Assembly (NCBI GenBank): GCA_026196275.1
Contig: JAPHTQ010000020.1
Span: forward strand, 1 to 40,926
Origin: Gammaproteobacteria bacterium
Lineage (GTDB): Bacteria; Pseudomonadota; Gammaproteobacteria; Thiohalomonadales; Thiohalomonadaceae
Length of the DNA: 40,926 nt
Direction: 5' to 3'
Shown in pieces: positions 1-8,501 of the stretch; the first letter of the stretch is position 1; every line of letters begins with the position of its first letter. The notes beneath the pieces were generated by a model. It searched no databases. It saw only the letters and a program-made list of their open reading frames with translations, and had not been told where the DNA came from. Made by a program: the position numbers and the translations under genes.

Positions 1-219
1 CACCATGCATGTCTTCCTCTAATTTCAAAATCACAATAAGTGACTGAATTTATTGGGTGATTCGTGGGAATTCCTCAGGGTCAGTACCCTTAAGCCGTTG
101 CTTGCTGCCTTGCCCAAGGGCACCGCGCCCCCCTTTACCCCCCATCTCGATTGAAATGACTATACTGTCCAGAGTTACTCTTTAGTTACGGCAACGGCCC
201 TAACAACAAGCGAGGCGCA

Positions 220-1329
220 ATGACGAACAGACGCGACGTGGTCGTATTCCACGACGAGCGCATGCAGGCGCATCAACCCGACAGCAATGTCGATTTTCTG
301 CCCGGACGGCTCGACAAGCGCATCAGAGAGATCCTGGCGGGGCTGAATGTACAGTGGAAATACCCGGAGCACCCCGGCAGGCTCACCGCCATTATGGACC
401 GACTGAGGCTGGAGCCCGTCCCGGGCGTGCGGTTCGAGCCAGGAAAGGCGGCGACACGAAAGCAGCTCGCGCGGGTCCACACCACCTCTTTCCTGGAACA
501 CATTTTCGCGTTGCGAGACAAAAACGCGTGGCTGGATGTGGATACCACCGCCGTGTCGCCGGGCAGCGTCAAAGCCGCGGAGGTCGCGGCAGGTACCTCT
601 ATCGCGGCCGTCGAGGCCGTCATGGAGGGGCGCGCAGACAGCGCATTCGCGATGGTTCGCCCTCCGGGGCATCATGCCGAGCCTGCGCGCGCACGTGGTT
701 TCTGCCTGTTTAACAATCTCGCCGTCGCTGCCGCCCACGCGCAGGCCGAGCTGGGCTGCAGGCGGGTGCTGATCCTGGATTGGGACGTGCACCACGGCAA
801 TGGCACCCAAAACATCTTCTGGGCCGACCCGGATGTGATGTTCATCGACATCCACCGTGCATCGCCCTTCTACCCGGGCTCCGGCGTCCTGCAGGAGACC
901 GGGGCCGGGCTAGGTGAAGGCACCACGGTGAACGTACCCCTGCCGGCCGGTACCGGCGACAGTGTTTACATGAAGGCGATGCGCGAGATCGTGGCGCCGG
1001 CGGCCGACTACTTCAAGCCGGACCTGATCCTGGTCTCCTCCGGGTTTGACGCGCACGCGTACGACCTGGCAATGAACGTATCCTATGAAGGATTCGCCGC
1101 GATGACCGGTATCGTGCAGCAACTCGCAGACCGACACTGCGGCGGCCGGCTGGTATTTATACTGGAAGGGGGTTACAACCTCGAATCACTCTCCCGGGGC
1201 GCACATTCAGTGCTCAGAGTGCTGGCGGGCGAGCAGCCACCCGAACCGAGCGTCTGTGGCCTGGAAGAAATCGAGGCGGCGATCGCATACCACCGCGAGG
1301 CCTTCATCGCGCTGGATCCGGATCACTGA
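220..1329 (+). CDS. Histone deacetylase family protein (acetylpolyamine amidohydrolase/AcuC-like)
   Basis: 369-aa zinc-dependent deacetylase of the arginase/deacetylase fold; bacterial members remove acetyl groups from polyamines, small amides or acetyl-lysine. The catalytic set is visible: tandem His151-His152 in PGHHAEP, the zinc ligands Asp189 and His191 in DWDVHHGNG, a third ligand Asp277 in SSGFDAH, and the catalytic Tyr319 in EGGYN. The phrase GFCLFNN (about 160-166) is typical of class II-like bacterial members. No signal peptide, so cytoplasmic. The ATG at 220 has a GAGG ribosome site about 7 nt upstream. The substrate cannot be told from sequence. The next plus-strand item is a uvrA remnant, so it appears monocistronic. 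Confidence 0.93.
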   Translation: MTNRRDVVVFHDERMQAHQPDSNVDFLPGRLDKRIREILAGLNVQWKYPEHPGRLTAIMDRLRLEPVPGVRFEPGKAATRKQLARVHTTSFLEHIFALRDKNAWLDVDTTAVSPGSVKAAEVAAGTSIAAVEAVMEGRADSAFAMVRPPGHHAEPARARGFCLFNNLAVAAAHAQAELGCRRVLILDWDVHHGNGTQNIFWADPDVMFIDIHRASPFYPGSGVLQETGAGLGEGTTVNVPLPAGTGDSVYMKAMREIVAPAADYFKPDLILVSSGFDAHAYDLAMNVSYEGFAAMTGIVQQLADRHCGGRLVFILEGGYNLESLSRGAHSVLRVLAGEQPPEPSVCGLEEIEAAIAYHREAFIALDPDH

Positions 1330-1362
1330 AACAACTGAAGCGTAAGTAATAACTCCTTTAGT

Positions 1363-1470
1363 TTGGACGTCATCGCCGAGGCCGACTGGTGCATCGACAT
1401 GGGCCCCGAGGGCGACGATGCCGGGGGGAAAGTGGTGGTTGAAGGTGCGCCTGGGAAGCTGATTAAGGCA
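1363..1470 (+). pseudogene. uvrA: uvrA C-terminal remnant
   Basis: About 36 codons starting LDVIAEADWCIDMGPEG and continuing through GGKVVVEG match the extreme C-terminus of UvrA, the ATPase subunit of the excinuclease, where the usual text is close to NLDVIKTADWIIDLGPEGG. The match stops abruptly on both sides: the preceding bases (1330-1362) do not encode the expected VEHN and the reading frame runs on into unrelated sequence. There is no start codon or ribosome site of its own. This is a decayed 3' end left by deletion or rearrangement, not a working gene. Confidence 0.8.
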
Positions 1471-1512
1471 TGGAAGCGGTCGGAGACGGAGAAGGCAATC
1501 CCGATACCCATC

Positions 1513-1532
1513 ATTCCCGCGGGCGCGGGAAT
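1513..1532. repeat. REP-like palindrome (ATTCCCGC / GCGGGAAT)
   Basis: Perfect 8-bp inverted repeat ATTCCCGC (1513-1520) and GCGGGAAT (1525-1532) around a 4-nt loop, followed by CCAGAA. This resembles a small dispersed palindrome seen between genes in many beta- and gammaproteobacteria. It lies just past the uvrA remnant. Confidence 0.55.
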
Positions 1533-1799
1533 CCAGAACCGCAGGATGCGGCAAACTAAACAGGGGCAAAAGGACCTTTATCGGAGTAAAATGTATGTTA
1601 TTGATTTAATGATATTTTTCCTGTATAGTATCGCGCTTGCATGAAATAGTCTCGAATATCCCCGCTAAATATAAGTGCTCTGATATCCATCTTATCCCTC
1701 ATCCAAACCTTCCCCCTCAGTGGTAGAAAGGACTTAAAGAGGGTTACCGTTTCGGAACACTTTTTGTATTTACACCCTTTCCAGCCCCAAGGAGAACCA
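1533..1799. other. Intergenic, AT-richer, no gene seen
   Basis: The stretch between the uvrA remnant and the coiled-coil gene is AT-richer than its surroundings. I see no convincing gene, RNA or terminator. It must hold the promoter of the gene starting at 1800, but no clear -35/-10 pair stands out. Confidence 0.4.
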
Positions 1800-2402
1800 A
1801 TGGCCGCACCCGATACAGACGTACAGCTCAAAGTATGGAAAGAACTCGCGATCAGCAAACAGGTGCTGATGAACGCTGCGACAGCCGCCCTGAAACTGGA
1901 CAAAGAGTGCAGCCAGGAAGAGCTGAAGCAGGCGCTTGAGACAACCATCAGCCGCGCTGCCGAGGCCGAAGCTGAAATCAACAAGATTCAGGAACAGGCC
2001 TCGCTCGATATTGTGGCGGTGGAAAAGAAACTGGCGGAGAGCCAGAAAGCCCTGAGTGAGGTTGAGGCCAGCCTTGCCGAGGCACAGGAAAACCAGCAGA
2101 AGTTGGAGCAGAAGCTCACCAACGAGCGCGCCAATAATGAGCGCCAACAGAAAAAACTCAAGGAGAGTCTGGCGGAGAAGGAACGCGCCATCAAGGCCAT
2201 CACCACCACCCTGTCCGACAAGCCGGAAAACGTGGTGAAGAAGCTCAAGACATTGAAAAAACAGAAGATGGATGAGTCGGATGCCCGCAAAAAGGCGGAA
2301 CAGGCCCTTTCCGTCTTGCGCAAGGAAAAGCAGCAACTGGAGCAGGAACTGAAAGCGGTGCAGACGGCAGAGGATAAGCCCGAGGAAGTGAAGGCCGCAT
2401 AA
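1800..2402 (+). CDS. Coiled-coil protein of unknown function
   Basis: 200-aa protein that is almost entirely charged, Glu/Lys/Gln/Ala-rich heptad sequence from about residue 30 to 195, so it is expected to form a long alpha-helical coiled coil. No signal peptide, membrane segment or catalytic motif is visible. The ATG at 1800 is chosen because AAGGAG (1789-1794) lies 5 nt upstream; a TTG at 1764 in the same frame has no ribosome site. I do not recognise a family. Low-complexity coiled coils match many proteins weakly (tropomyosin- or SMC-like), so such similarity should not be read as function. Confidence 0.8.
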   Translation: MAAPDTDVQLKVWKELAISKQVLMNAATAALKLDKECSQEELKQALETTISRAAEAEAEINKIQEQASLDIVAVEKKLAESQKALSEVEASLAEAQENQQKLEQKLTNERANNERQQKKLKESLAEKERAIKAITTTLSDKPENVVKKLKTLKKQKMDESDARKKAEQALSVLRKEKQQLEQELKAVQTAEDKPEEVKAA

Positions 2403-2488
2403 GCTAAAGATGCAGGCGTTGAGTTAAAGAGGGCAGGAAAAGGCAAGCGGATACTGCCCCAGGAATTGCCGCTCTTTTGTGGAGATTG

Positions 2489-3778
2489 TTACAGCGTTCC
2501 GTCCGAGCTGAAGCTGTAACCATCGCGTCCCCGCTGCTTGACGGTATACATGGCCTTATCGGCAGCCTGAAGCAAGCCGTCGGCATCCATTGCATCATGC
2601 GGATAGAATGCCAGGCCGATACTCATGGTCAAATGCCAGGTTGTATCGTCCAGGGTAAAGGGCGTTGCGAAACATTCGCGTAATTTTTTCAAGGTGACGC
2701 GTGCCTCATCCGGCGTACCGACATCGGGAAAGATACCGACGAACTCATCGCCGGCATACCGCGCCACCGTATCGCTTTTCCTGATGGCGCGACGGAAGCG
2801 GTTGGCCACCTCCACGAGCAACTGGTCGCCGGCGGCATGGCCGTAGGTATCGTTCACCTGTTTGAAATTATCCAGGTCAATCAGGGCAACGGCGAAAGCT
2901 CCACCCCGGCGCTGTGCAAAACTGATCGCCTGGTTTAACCGATCCAGAAAAAGACCACGATTGGGCAGGCCTGTGAGGTGATCGTGATGTGCTATCTCCC
3001 AAAGCTGCGCCGTGCGCTCGGTCACCTCCTTTTCCAGGCCAACACTCAAGGCACGCAATTCGTCCTCGGCCCGGCGACGGGTTTCTATTTGGGCAACCAG
3101 CCGGCGCCGATCCCGTTGGCTGCGCGATACGACCAGCGTTGCCGTCACTACGACGAGTGCCAGCGCCACAATGCTGAGACCGATAACCGTATTGAGAGCC
3201 CGGCCATAAGCCTGTCGTGCATGTGAAACAATCTCCTCTCCGCGCCGTTCGTAGATGTGATGCAACGCATCGGCGGCATGGATGACATTCTCCTGCGCAG
3301 GCACCGCCCGATCCAGCATGTGGCGTCGACCTTGTTTCATTAGCCCTTCTTGATAAAAGGCGATGGAATCCTCAACAACAGCTGTGGCGCGGACAGTTTC
3401 CCGGTGAAAATCCGCAAGGGCCTCACGTTCTGCCGATTCATCGGCGACGGCTTCCAGCTCAGCGCGCAGGACAATAAAGCGATTGCCCAAAGACAAAAAC
3501 TCCTGAAACAGCTCATCCTGCATAAACGGATCATTTTCAAGATATATCCAATTCAACCGCACCATGCGCTCACGGACGATGGTATGCATATCATGCACCC
3601 GATCAATGCGCCGGATATGGCTATCGACCACCTCCTCCAGATGATCGTGCATCAGGTTGAGATAGAACAGGCTCACCCCTGTACCCGCCAGTGTAAGAAG
3701 AAACAGAAAACCGAACCCGGCAATCAACAGGCGCGGTTGCGCCAACCGAGCGAAACCTTGCTCTGTATCATTCATCAA
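2489..3778 (-). CDS. Membrane-anchored diguanylate cyclase (4-helix-type sensor + GGDEF)
   Basis: 429-aa predicted c-di-GMP synthase. Order: membrane segment (about 15-37), an alpha-helical periplasmic region rich in His/Glu/Arg (about 38-190) resembling four-helix-bundle sensors, second membrane segment (about 195-215), a signalling coiled coil (about 218-262), then the GGDEF domain. The active-site motif is AGDEF rather than GGDEF, a substitution usually compatible with activity. An inhibitory RxxD site (RKSD) sits five residues upstream. Its ATG overlaps the stop of the upstream cyclase (ATGA, 3775-3778), so the two are translationally coupled. Catalytic output is inferred; the input signal is unknown. 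Confidence 0.92.
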   Translation of the reverse strand: MMNDTEQGFARLAQPRLLIAGFGFLFLLTLAGTGVSLFYLNLMHDHLEEVVDSHIRRIDRVHDMHTIVRERMVRLNWIYLENDPFMQDELFQEFLSLGNRFIVLRAELEAVADESAEREALADFHRETVRATAVVEDSIAFYQEGLMKQGRRHMLDRAVPAQENVIHAADALHHIYERRGEEIVSHARQAYGRALNTVIGLSIVALALVVVTATLVVSRSQRDRRRLVAQIETRRRAEDELRALSVGLEKEVTERTAQLWEIAHHDHLTGLPNRGLFLDRLNQAISFAQRRGGAFAVALIDLDNFKQVNDTYGHAAGDQLLVEVANRFRRAIRKSDTVARYAGDEFVGIFPDVGTPDEARVTLKKLRECFATPFTLDDTTWHLTMSIGLAFYPHDAMDADGLLQAADKAMYTVKQRGRDGYSFSSDGTL

Positions 3779-5010
3779 ACCAGCTCACTCTTTTCCACCC
3801 CAGACCGGGCGAATCTAAAGCAGTTGCTCCCCGCCTGTTTAGCTTGATACATGGCGTTGTCACTCAAATCTATCAGGCTTTCCATATCTGTGGCGTGAAA
3901 CGGGTAGAGGGCAATACCCAGGCTAATACTTACATTGAGACAGCGATCGCGATAGCAAATCGGTTCACTGATTACGGCAATAATTTTGCTCGCAATCCCG
4001 GATGCAACCTCTTCACTTTCGACTCGCCTTAACAGGGCGGTAAATTCATCACCCCCCATCCTGAATACCTGATCGGATTCCCGTATATTGGTACGCAAGC
4101 GGTTGGCGACTTCGTGCAGGACATGGTCACCGACAGCATGGCCATATTGGTCATTTATTGCCTTGAAACCATCGAGGTCCATATAGAACAACGCGAATCC
4201 ACCACCCTCACGCCGTTCCTGGGCAATTTCCCGTCTCAGTGAGTCATCAAAACTGTTGCGGTTGGGCAACCGGGTTAGACTATCCAGATAAGCCAGTCGA
4301 TGAATGGTCCCGTTGGCATTGACCAGTTCCGCATATTGCTGGCGGATAATCCTCTCTCCGCGTCGCATGAGCAAAAAAAGACCGGCGGAAATCAGCAGAA
4401 AACACGCCAGTGCCACTGCAAGTATCAAGTACCGGTTCTTGTCAATCCGCCGAACCATGCCGGTGACATCGGAATAGAGTTCGAATACGCCGACAACCTG
4501 CCTGGTCTCAGGATGATAGAAGGGAATGTAGGTCGATAGCAGACTGCGATCGGAGACGGTCTGCTCAAAGCTGTGGAACTGATTACGATGGTTCAGGAAA
4601 CTTAGTGGTTCGCCGCGCATTGCAGACTGAAACCCCGGATTGTCCGTCTTTTCCTGACCAATCTGGCTATGTTGGGTTGAATAGATGACAAAACCCTGGC
4701 TGTTGTAGATTTTGACCTTGAGGATCCCGTTACCATCCAGAAGCTCTGCCATAATCTCATCCAGTGGCCCAACCTCCGGCGCTTGCTGCATTTCGGTCCG
4801 TGAGCGGGCATGCCCCCGTGTAATAAATTCGCCCGCTTCCTCCCAGACAAGTTTGCCCAGCACCTGGGTCATATATGCATTGGCACGCGTTTCCTGATTG
4901 AGCAACAACTGCTTGGTGAAATACGCATACCAGACAACCGACAAAACCAGCACGAGCAGCACTGCAGACAAACTTGACAACAAAAAATAACGTTTAATAC
5001 GAAACTGCAT
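3775..5010 (-). CDS. Membrane-anchored diguanylate cyclase (periplasmic sensor + GGDEF)
   Basis: 411-aa predicted c-di-GMP synthase. N-terminal membrane segment (about 9-30), a periplasmic domain of about 150 residues with Cache-like features (KVKIYNSQGFVIYST, then a conserved FELYSDVT near its end), a second membrane segment (about 192-215) and a C-terminal GGDEF domain with intact MGGDEF. The inhibitory site RESD lies five residues upstream. It is first of two overlapping cyclase genes and lies 76 nt downstream of the MerR-family gene on the same strand, so all three may share a transcript. The ligand sensed outside the membrane is unknown. Confidence 0.92.
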   Translation of the reverse strand: MQFRIKRYFLLSSLSAVLLVLVLSVVWYAYFTKQLLLNQETRANAYMTQVLGKLVWEEAGEFITRGHARSRTEMQQAPEVGPLDEIMAELLDGNGILKVKIYNSQGFVIYSTQHSQIGQEKTDNPGFQSAMRGEPLSFLNHRNQFHSFEQTVSDRSLLSTYIPFYHPETRQVVGVFELYSDVTGMVRRIDKNRYLILAVALACFLLISAGLFLLMRRGERIIRQQYAELVNANGTIHRLAYLDSLTRLPNRNSFDDSLRREIAQERREGGGFALFYMDLDGFKAINDQYGHAVGDHVLHEVANRLRTNIRESDQVFRMGGDEFTALLRRVESEEVASGIASKIIAVISEPICYRDRCLNVSISLGIALYPFHATDMESLIDLSDNAMYQAKQAGSNCFRFARSGVEKSELV

Positions 5011-5086
5011 AACCGGCTCTCTCGCAAATCACAGATCCCTCAACGCCAATACAATCACCGATTTCGTTGCGAGGAAATTAGTTGTA

Positions 5087-5521
5087 TTAGTTAGTGTCAT
5101 TGTCCAAACTTTTTTTGAATCGCTTATAAAGCGGGCAATTATCATGACAATACGAGGGGCACTCCTTCAATATGGTTTTCAGAGCCCCTTTCCGGTTATT
5201 GAGCGTTCGAATCTGCGTTGTCACTGCATCCAACTTGTCCTGGGCAAGCTTCCGAACCGCATCGAAGTCCTCCGCCTCGACACTCCTCATCAATCGTGCA
5301 ATCTCACCAAGCGTAAAACCCAGGTCCTTTGTGTATTTAATGAGCAGTAGTTGCTCCAGATCCCGCTCACTATAAGATCTGAATCGCCCTGTAGAGGGCT
5401 TCCTGGGCTCTCGCAGGAGCCCGCGCCGCTGGTAGTACCGCACCGTTGCAACACCAACCCCGGCGGCTCTGGCCAGCCGCCCAATCGTAAGCATCCCTCT
5501 TTTATTGTTATTGCTGCCCAT
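5087..5521 (-). CDS. MerR-family transcriptional regulator
   Basis: 144-aa MerR-type activator: winged HTH at residues about 11-50 (LTIGRLARAAGV, then VRYYQRRGLL), the usual FRSYSERDLEQL segment, a long dimerisation helix (about 85-118) and a C-terminal cysteine cluster C121-x3-C125-H-x2-C129-P-L. The tail recalls the metal loop of MerR/ZntR-type sensors, but the cysteine at the start of the dimerisation helix (MerR Cys82) is missing. Metal or thiol sensing is possible but not shown. A MerR-type promoter lies just upstream (5560-5591), implying autoregulation. Two cyclase genes follow on the same strand. Confidence 0.9.
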   Translation of the reverse strand: MGSNNNKRGMLTIGRLARAAGVGVATVRYYQRRGLLREPRKPSTGRFRSYSERDLEQLLLIKYTKDLGFTLGEIARLMRSVEAEDFDAVRKLAQDKLDAVTTQIRTLNNRKGALKTILKECPSYCHDNCPLYKRFKKSLDNDTN

Positions 5522-5559
5522 TGCTCACACCGTTGCCGACCATATGCCCATCCTTTTGG

Positions 5560-5591
5560 AGTATAAACGCTGCACTATGGTGCAGAGTCAA
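5560..5591 (-). promoter_or_regulatory. MerR-type promoter with 20-bp spacer and dyad operator
   Basis: On the minus strand, a -35 TTGACT (5586-5591) and a -10 TATACT (5560-5565) are separated by 20 bp instead of 17. The spacer contains a perfect dyad CTGCAC-CATA-GTGCAG (5570-5585). An overlong spacer with a central dyad is the signature of promoters that MerR-family proteins untwist. It points at the MerR-family gene about 40 nt downstream. Confidence 0.72.
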
Positions 5592-5669
5592 TAACGATAA
5601 AAACCGTAAACCCATTTAAAACAATAAGATAGGCACCCCTCCTTGTTACATCATTGACGGGCATGGGCG

Positions 5670-5846
5670 ATGGCGGATGGATTCAGCGTAAAAGGAGCTA
5701 AGGATTCCTTAGTATCACCGGGGCAACTTACTAAGAATCTCTTTTTCTATTGTGAGGATGAGCAGCTTGCCCGGTTGATACGTGGCTATGGGAAGTTGTC
5801 CCCCGGAGAGAAAAACCGGCTAATTGAGGAGCTCGAACCGAAATAG
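5670..5846 (+). CDS. Small hypothetical protein (58 aa)
   Basis: ATG at 5670 to TAG at 5844-5846 gives 58 residues beginning MADGFSVKGAKDS and ending LSPGEKNRLIEELEPK. The C-terminal half (FYCEDEQLARLIRGYGKL then the charged helix) looks like real protein: amphipathic, no odd codons. No family is recognised. The ribosome site is poor (GACGGG region), and an in-frame stop at 5655-5657 rules out a longer form. It sits alone between the MerR-type promoter and the antiporter. It could also be the tail of a lost larger gene. Confidence 0.4.
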   Translation: MADGFSVKGAKDSLVSPGQLTKNLFFYCEDEQLARLIRGYGKLSPGEKNRLIEELEPK

Positions 5847-5898
5847 AACGCCGTGAATTTAAGGAGTCAAAGCTGTACAAGTTCGGCATCATGGCCCA

Positions 5899-7635
5899 CT
5901 AGCGCCGTACCGCCGCCAGTTCCTGCTCGCGCTGGGCATCGATGCGCCGGTGTGAGACCTCCTCCGGGGTGCCTACCAGCTGCAGGATGCGACCGGATAG
6001 CTGCAGGCTGGCCTCGATTGTCTCCATGATGACCTCCGCTGCGCCACAATCCAGCAGACGGCTGGCATGTTCCGCATCACGGGCGCGGGCGACGATCGCC
6101 AAGTGCGGCCACTCGGCATGCACCACCTTGACCACATGCTCGGCCGCTGAGGCGTTATCCATCGTCACCACCAGGGCGCTGGCTTTGTCCAGATGGGCGC
6201 GGCGCAGCATCTCCAGGCGCGAGGCATCACCGTAATAGACCGGCATGCCCTGCTCACGTACTGCAGCCACGCTGTTTGGGTCGGTGTCGATCGCTACATA
6301 GGGAATCGCATCGGCATCCAGCGTGCGCCCCAGAATGCGACCCACGCGGCCAAAACCGGCCACCACCACGTGGCCCTCCATACCGCCGATTTGTTCGATG
6401 TTTCCCTCATGGGAAGCTGTTGTGCTGCTCGGCTCCAGCCGTTTGATCAGATGGCTGGAGGCACTGGCGACCAGCGGGGTAATCACCATCGAGATCCCCG
6501 TCACGATCAACATAAATTGGCCGACCTCACCCGGGATCAGGCCGAGCGTCATCGCCAGACCCACCACGACAAAGGCAAACTCCCCTCCCTGCCCCAGCAG
6601 CAGGCCGGTCTCCAGTGAGGTGTGGCGGGGCAGGCCAAACACCAGGCAGAGGCTGGCGGTGATCGCCGTCTTCAGTGTGAACAGACCAACGACCGAGGCG
6701 ATGATCCAGAACGTCTGCTCGCCCACCACCCGGTAATCGATCCCCATCCCCACCGACATGAAAAAGAGTCCGAGTAACAAGCCCTTGAACGGCTCAATGT
6801 CCACCTCGATCTCATGGCGAAATTCGGTCTCGGCCAGCAGCAAACCCGCCAGGAAGGCCCCCAGCGCCATCGACAGCCCGGCCATGCCGGTGACCGCCGA
6901 GGCGCCGATCACCATCAGCAAGGTCGCCGCCATGAACATCTCGACACTACGAGTACGGGCCACCATGTGAAACAGTGGTCGGATCACCAGTCTGCCCAGT
7001 ACATAGATGCCTACAATGACCAGCACGGCCTTACCGAGCGATAACAAAAGGGCCATGCCGACGCCATCTTGTGCCTTGCTGCCCAGCACCCCGACCATGA
7101 ACAGGATGGGCACCACCGCCAGGTCCTGCATCAACAGGATGGAGAAGCTGGAACGGCCCATTGGCGAGGCCAGCTGACGACGCTCGATCAACAGCTGCAT
7201 AACAATGGCCGTTGATGAGAGCGCCAGACAGGAACCCAATACGATCGATGCCGCCGGAGTGTTACCAAAGCCCCAGGCAATCGCGCCGATAATCGTGCCG
7301 GTAATGAGGATCTGAAGACTACCCAAACCGAATACCCAACGACGCATCGCCCACAATCGATCCAGGGAGAGATCCAGACCGATCATGAACAGCAGGAAGA
7401 TCACCCCCAACTCGGCCAGTGCCGACACCCCTTTGAGGTCGCTGATCACCGCATAGGAGAGCCAGCCGATATCTTCAACAAACATCCCCAGCCCAAACGG
7501 GCCGATAATCCCGCCGATGATCAGGTAACCCAGCACCGGGCTGACGCGCAAGCGATGCAGAATCGGCACGATAATGCCGGAGGCGATCAGAAACAGTACG
7601 ATCTCGCGCAGGTAAGGGATGCCATGCTCTTCCAA
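5899..7635 (-). CDS. CPA2-family cation:proton antiporter with RCK/TrkA-N domain (KefB/KefC/YbaL-like)
   Basis: 578-aa inner-membrane antiporter expected to exchange K+ or Na+ for H+. Residues about 1-390 form some 12 hydrophobic helices of the Na+/H+ exchanger fold, including LLGQGGEFAFVVVGLA, typical of Kef/YbaL proteins. Residues about 415-530 are a cytosolic RCK N-domain with the nucleotide-binding GFGRVG motif and an acidic IDTD about 20 residues on. Start is TTG at 7635, with GGAG 7 nt upstream. There is no KefF/KefG-like partner nearby, so glutathione gating is not supported. The C-terminus lacks an obvious second RCK_C domain. Confidence 0.92.
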   Translation of the reverse strand: MEEHGIPYLREIVLFLIASGIIVPILHRLRVSPVLGYLIIGGIIGPFGLGMFVEDIGWLSYAVISDLKGVSALAELGVIFLLFMIGLDLSLDRLWAMRRWVFGLGSLQILITGTIIGAIAWGFGNTPAASIVLGSCLALSSTAIVMQLLIERRQLASPMGRSSFSILLMQDLAVVPILFMVGVLGSKAQDGVGMALLLSLGKAVLVIVGIYVLGRLVIRPLFHMVARTRSVEMFMAATLLMVIGASAVTGMAGLSMALGAFLAGLLLAETEFRHEIEVDIEPFKGLLLGLFFMSVGMGIDYRVVGEQTFWIIASVVGLFTLKTAITASLCLVFGLPRHTSLETGLLLGQGGEFAFVVVGLAMTLGLIPGEVGQFMLIVTGISMVITPLVASASSHLIKRLEPSSTTASHEGNIEQIGGMEGHVVVAGFGRVGRILGRTLDADAIPYVAIDTDPNSVAAVREQGMPVYYGDASRLEMLRRAHLDKASALVVTMDNASAAEHVVKVVHAEWPHLAIVARARDAEHASRLLDCGAAEVIMETIEASLQLSGRILQLVGTPEEVSHRRIDAQREQELAAVRR

Positions 7636-7845
7636 GATAAGACTCCAGAAAGCTGTTTAAACAACGAACGTGGTTGCTCACCCCTCAAAGCTAACCGCAG
7701 AGGCGCCAAGGCGCAAAGAATTTCCGGTATGCCATGCCACCAAAGGTGGCACTGGAATTATCGGAAACCGGCAGGGCGTAGGTTGTGCCGTTATTCAGCG
7801 GCTATAACGCGAGGAGATTTCTGCTTGGCGAATGGGGGGTGGGGA

Positions 7846-8454
7846 CTATTCCGCCACCGCCTTCTGAATAAGGGGTATCAGCGGTTCCGGCAGTGTGATG
7901 CCGCCAGTCAGCGCAAACTGCTGGGCGTGCTCTGACATCTTCCTCCAGGTCTTGCGGATGATGTCGATCCATTTGGCCTCATCATACTCCGGATGCCTGG
8001 CAGCGAAATCGAGCATGTAGTGTTCGATAAAGTTCAGTGCCGCCACATCCTCCAGCAGCTGGGTGTCAGGATTGCGCTTGAGCGCCCGCTTGCCCACCGC
8101 CTGCATGACCCGTTCAATAACATCCTCGCTGCAGCCGGCCTGCACCAGCAAGCTGGCGGCGGTCTCTGCGTGGAACTTGTAGAGCTGCGTGCGCCACTGA
8201 TGATAGCCGCTACGGTTCATGGGGTAGTCACTGCGCGGCGATTTCCAGCGCTGGATGTGTTGTGCGCGTATCGCCAGTTGCTGCGCCTCATCGGCCTCCG
8301 GGGTATAGCGGTGCAGGATATCGGACATGCGATGGGAGTAGAGCAGCTCTTTGGGCCAGGCCTTACCGTCCACGGTCTCGCTATTGGGGTCTTCGGCATT
8401 GGCCGCATCAATCAGCTCAATGGCGCGGGTGAACGCTTGTGATGGTGTTGACAT
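7846..8454 (-). CDS. DUF4202 domain-containing protein
   Basis: About 202-aa soluble protein with the features of DUF4202: N-terminal FTRAIELIDAANAEDPN, then ELLYSHRMSDIL, AIRAQHIQRWKSPR and a central YHQWRTQLYKFHAE. Several conserved His, Arg and Asp residues suggest an HD-like helical fold, but no activity is established for the family that I know of. The ATG at 8454 is preferred over an upstream in-frame start at 8469 because GAGGAAA lies 6 nt before it. It is 48 nt upstream of no partner and downstream of aroG on the same strand; a functional link is not evident. Confidence 0.88.
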   Translation of the reverse strand: MSTPSQAFTRAIELIDAANAEDPNSETVDGKAWPKELLYSHRMSDILHRYTPEADEAQQLAIRAQHIQRWKSPRSDYPMNRSGYHQWRTQLYKFHAETAASLLVQAGCSEDVIERVMQAVGKRALKRNPDTQLLEDVAALNFIEHYMLDFAARHPEYDEAKWIDIIRKTWRKMSEHAQQFALTGGITLPEPLIPLIQKAVAE

Positions 8455-8501
8455 GTGGTTTCCTCGCACAAAAGATTCAGGAACAAGAGAGATGATGCGC
8501 T

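Noticed and set aside
2403-2488. Terminator between the coiled-coil gene and the cyclase
   Set aside because: Only a 5-bp stem with an 18-nt loop before CTTTT; too weak to call.
7690-7720. GCAGAGGCGCCAAGGCGCAAAG motif (in two parts) as a regulatory site
   Set aside because: Resembles a widespread intergenic repeat; nothing ties it to control of the flanking genes.
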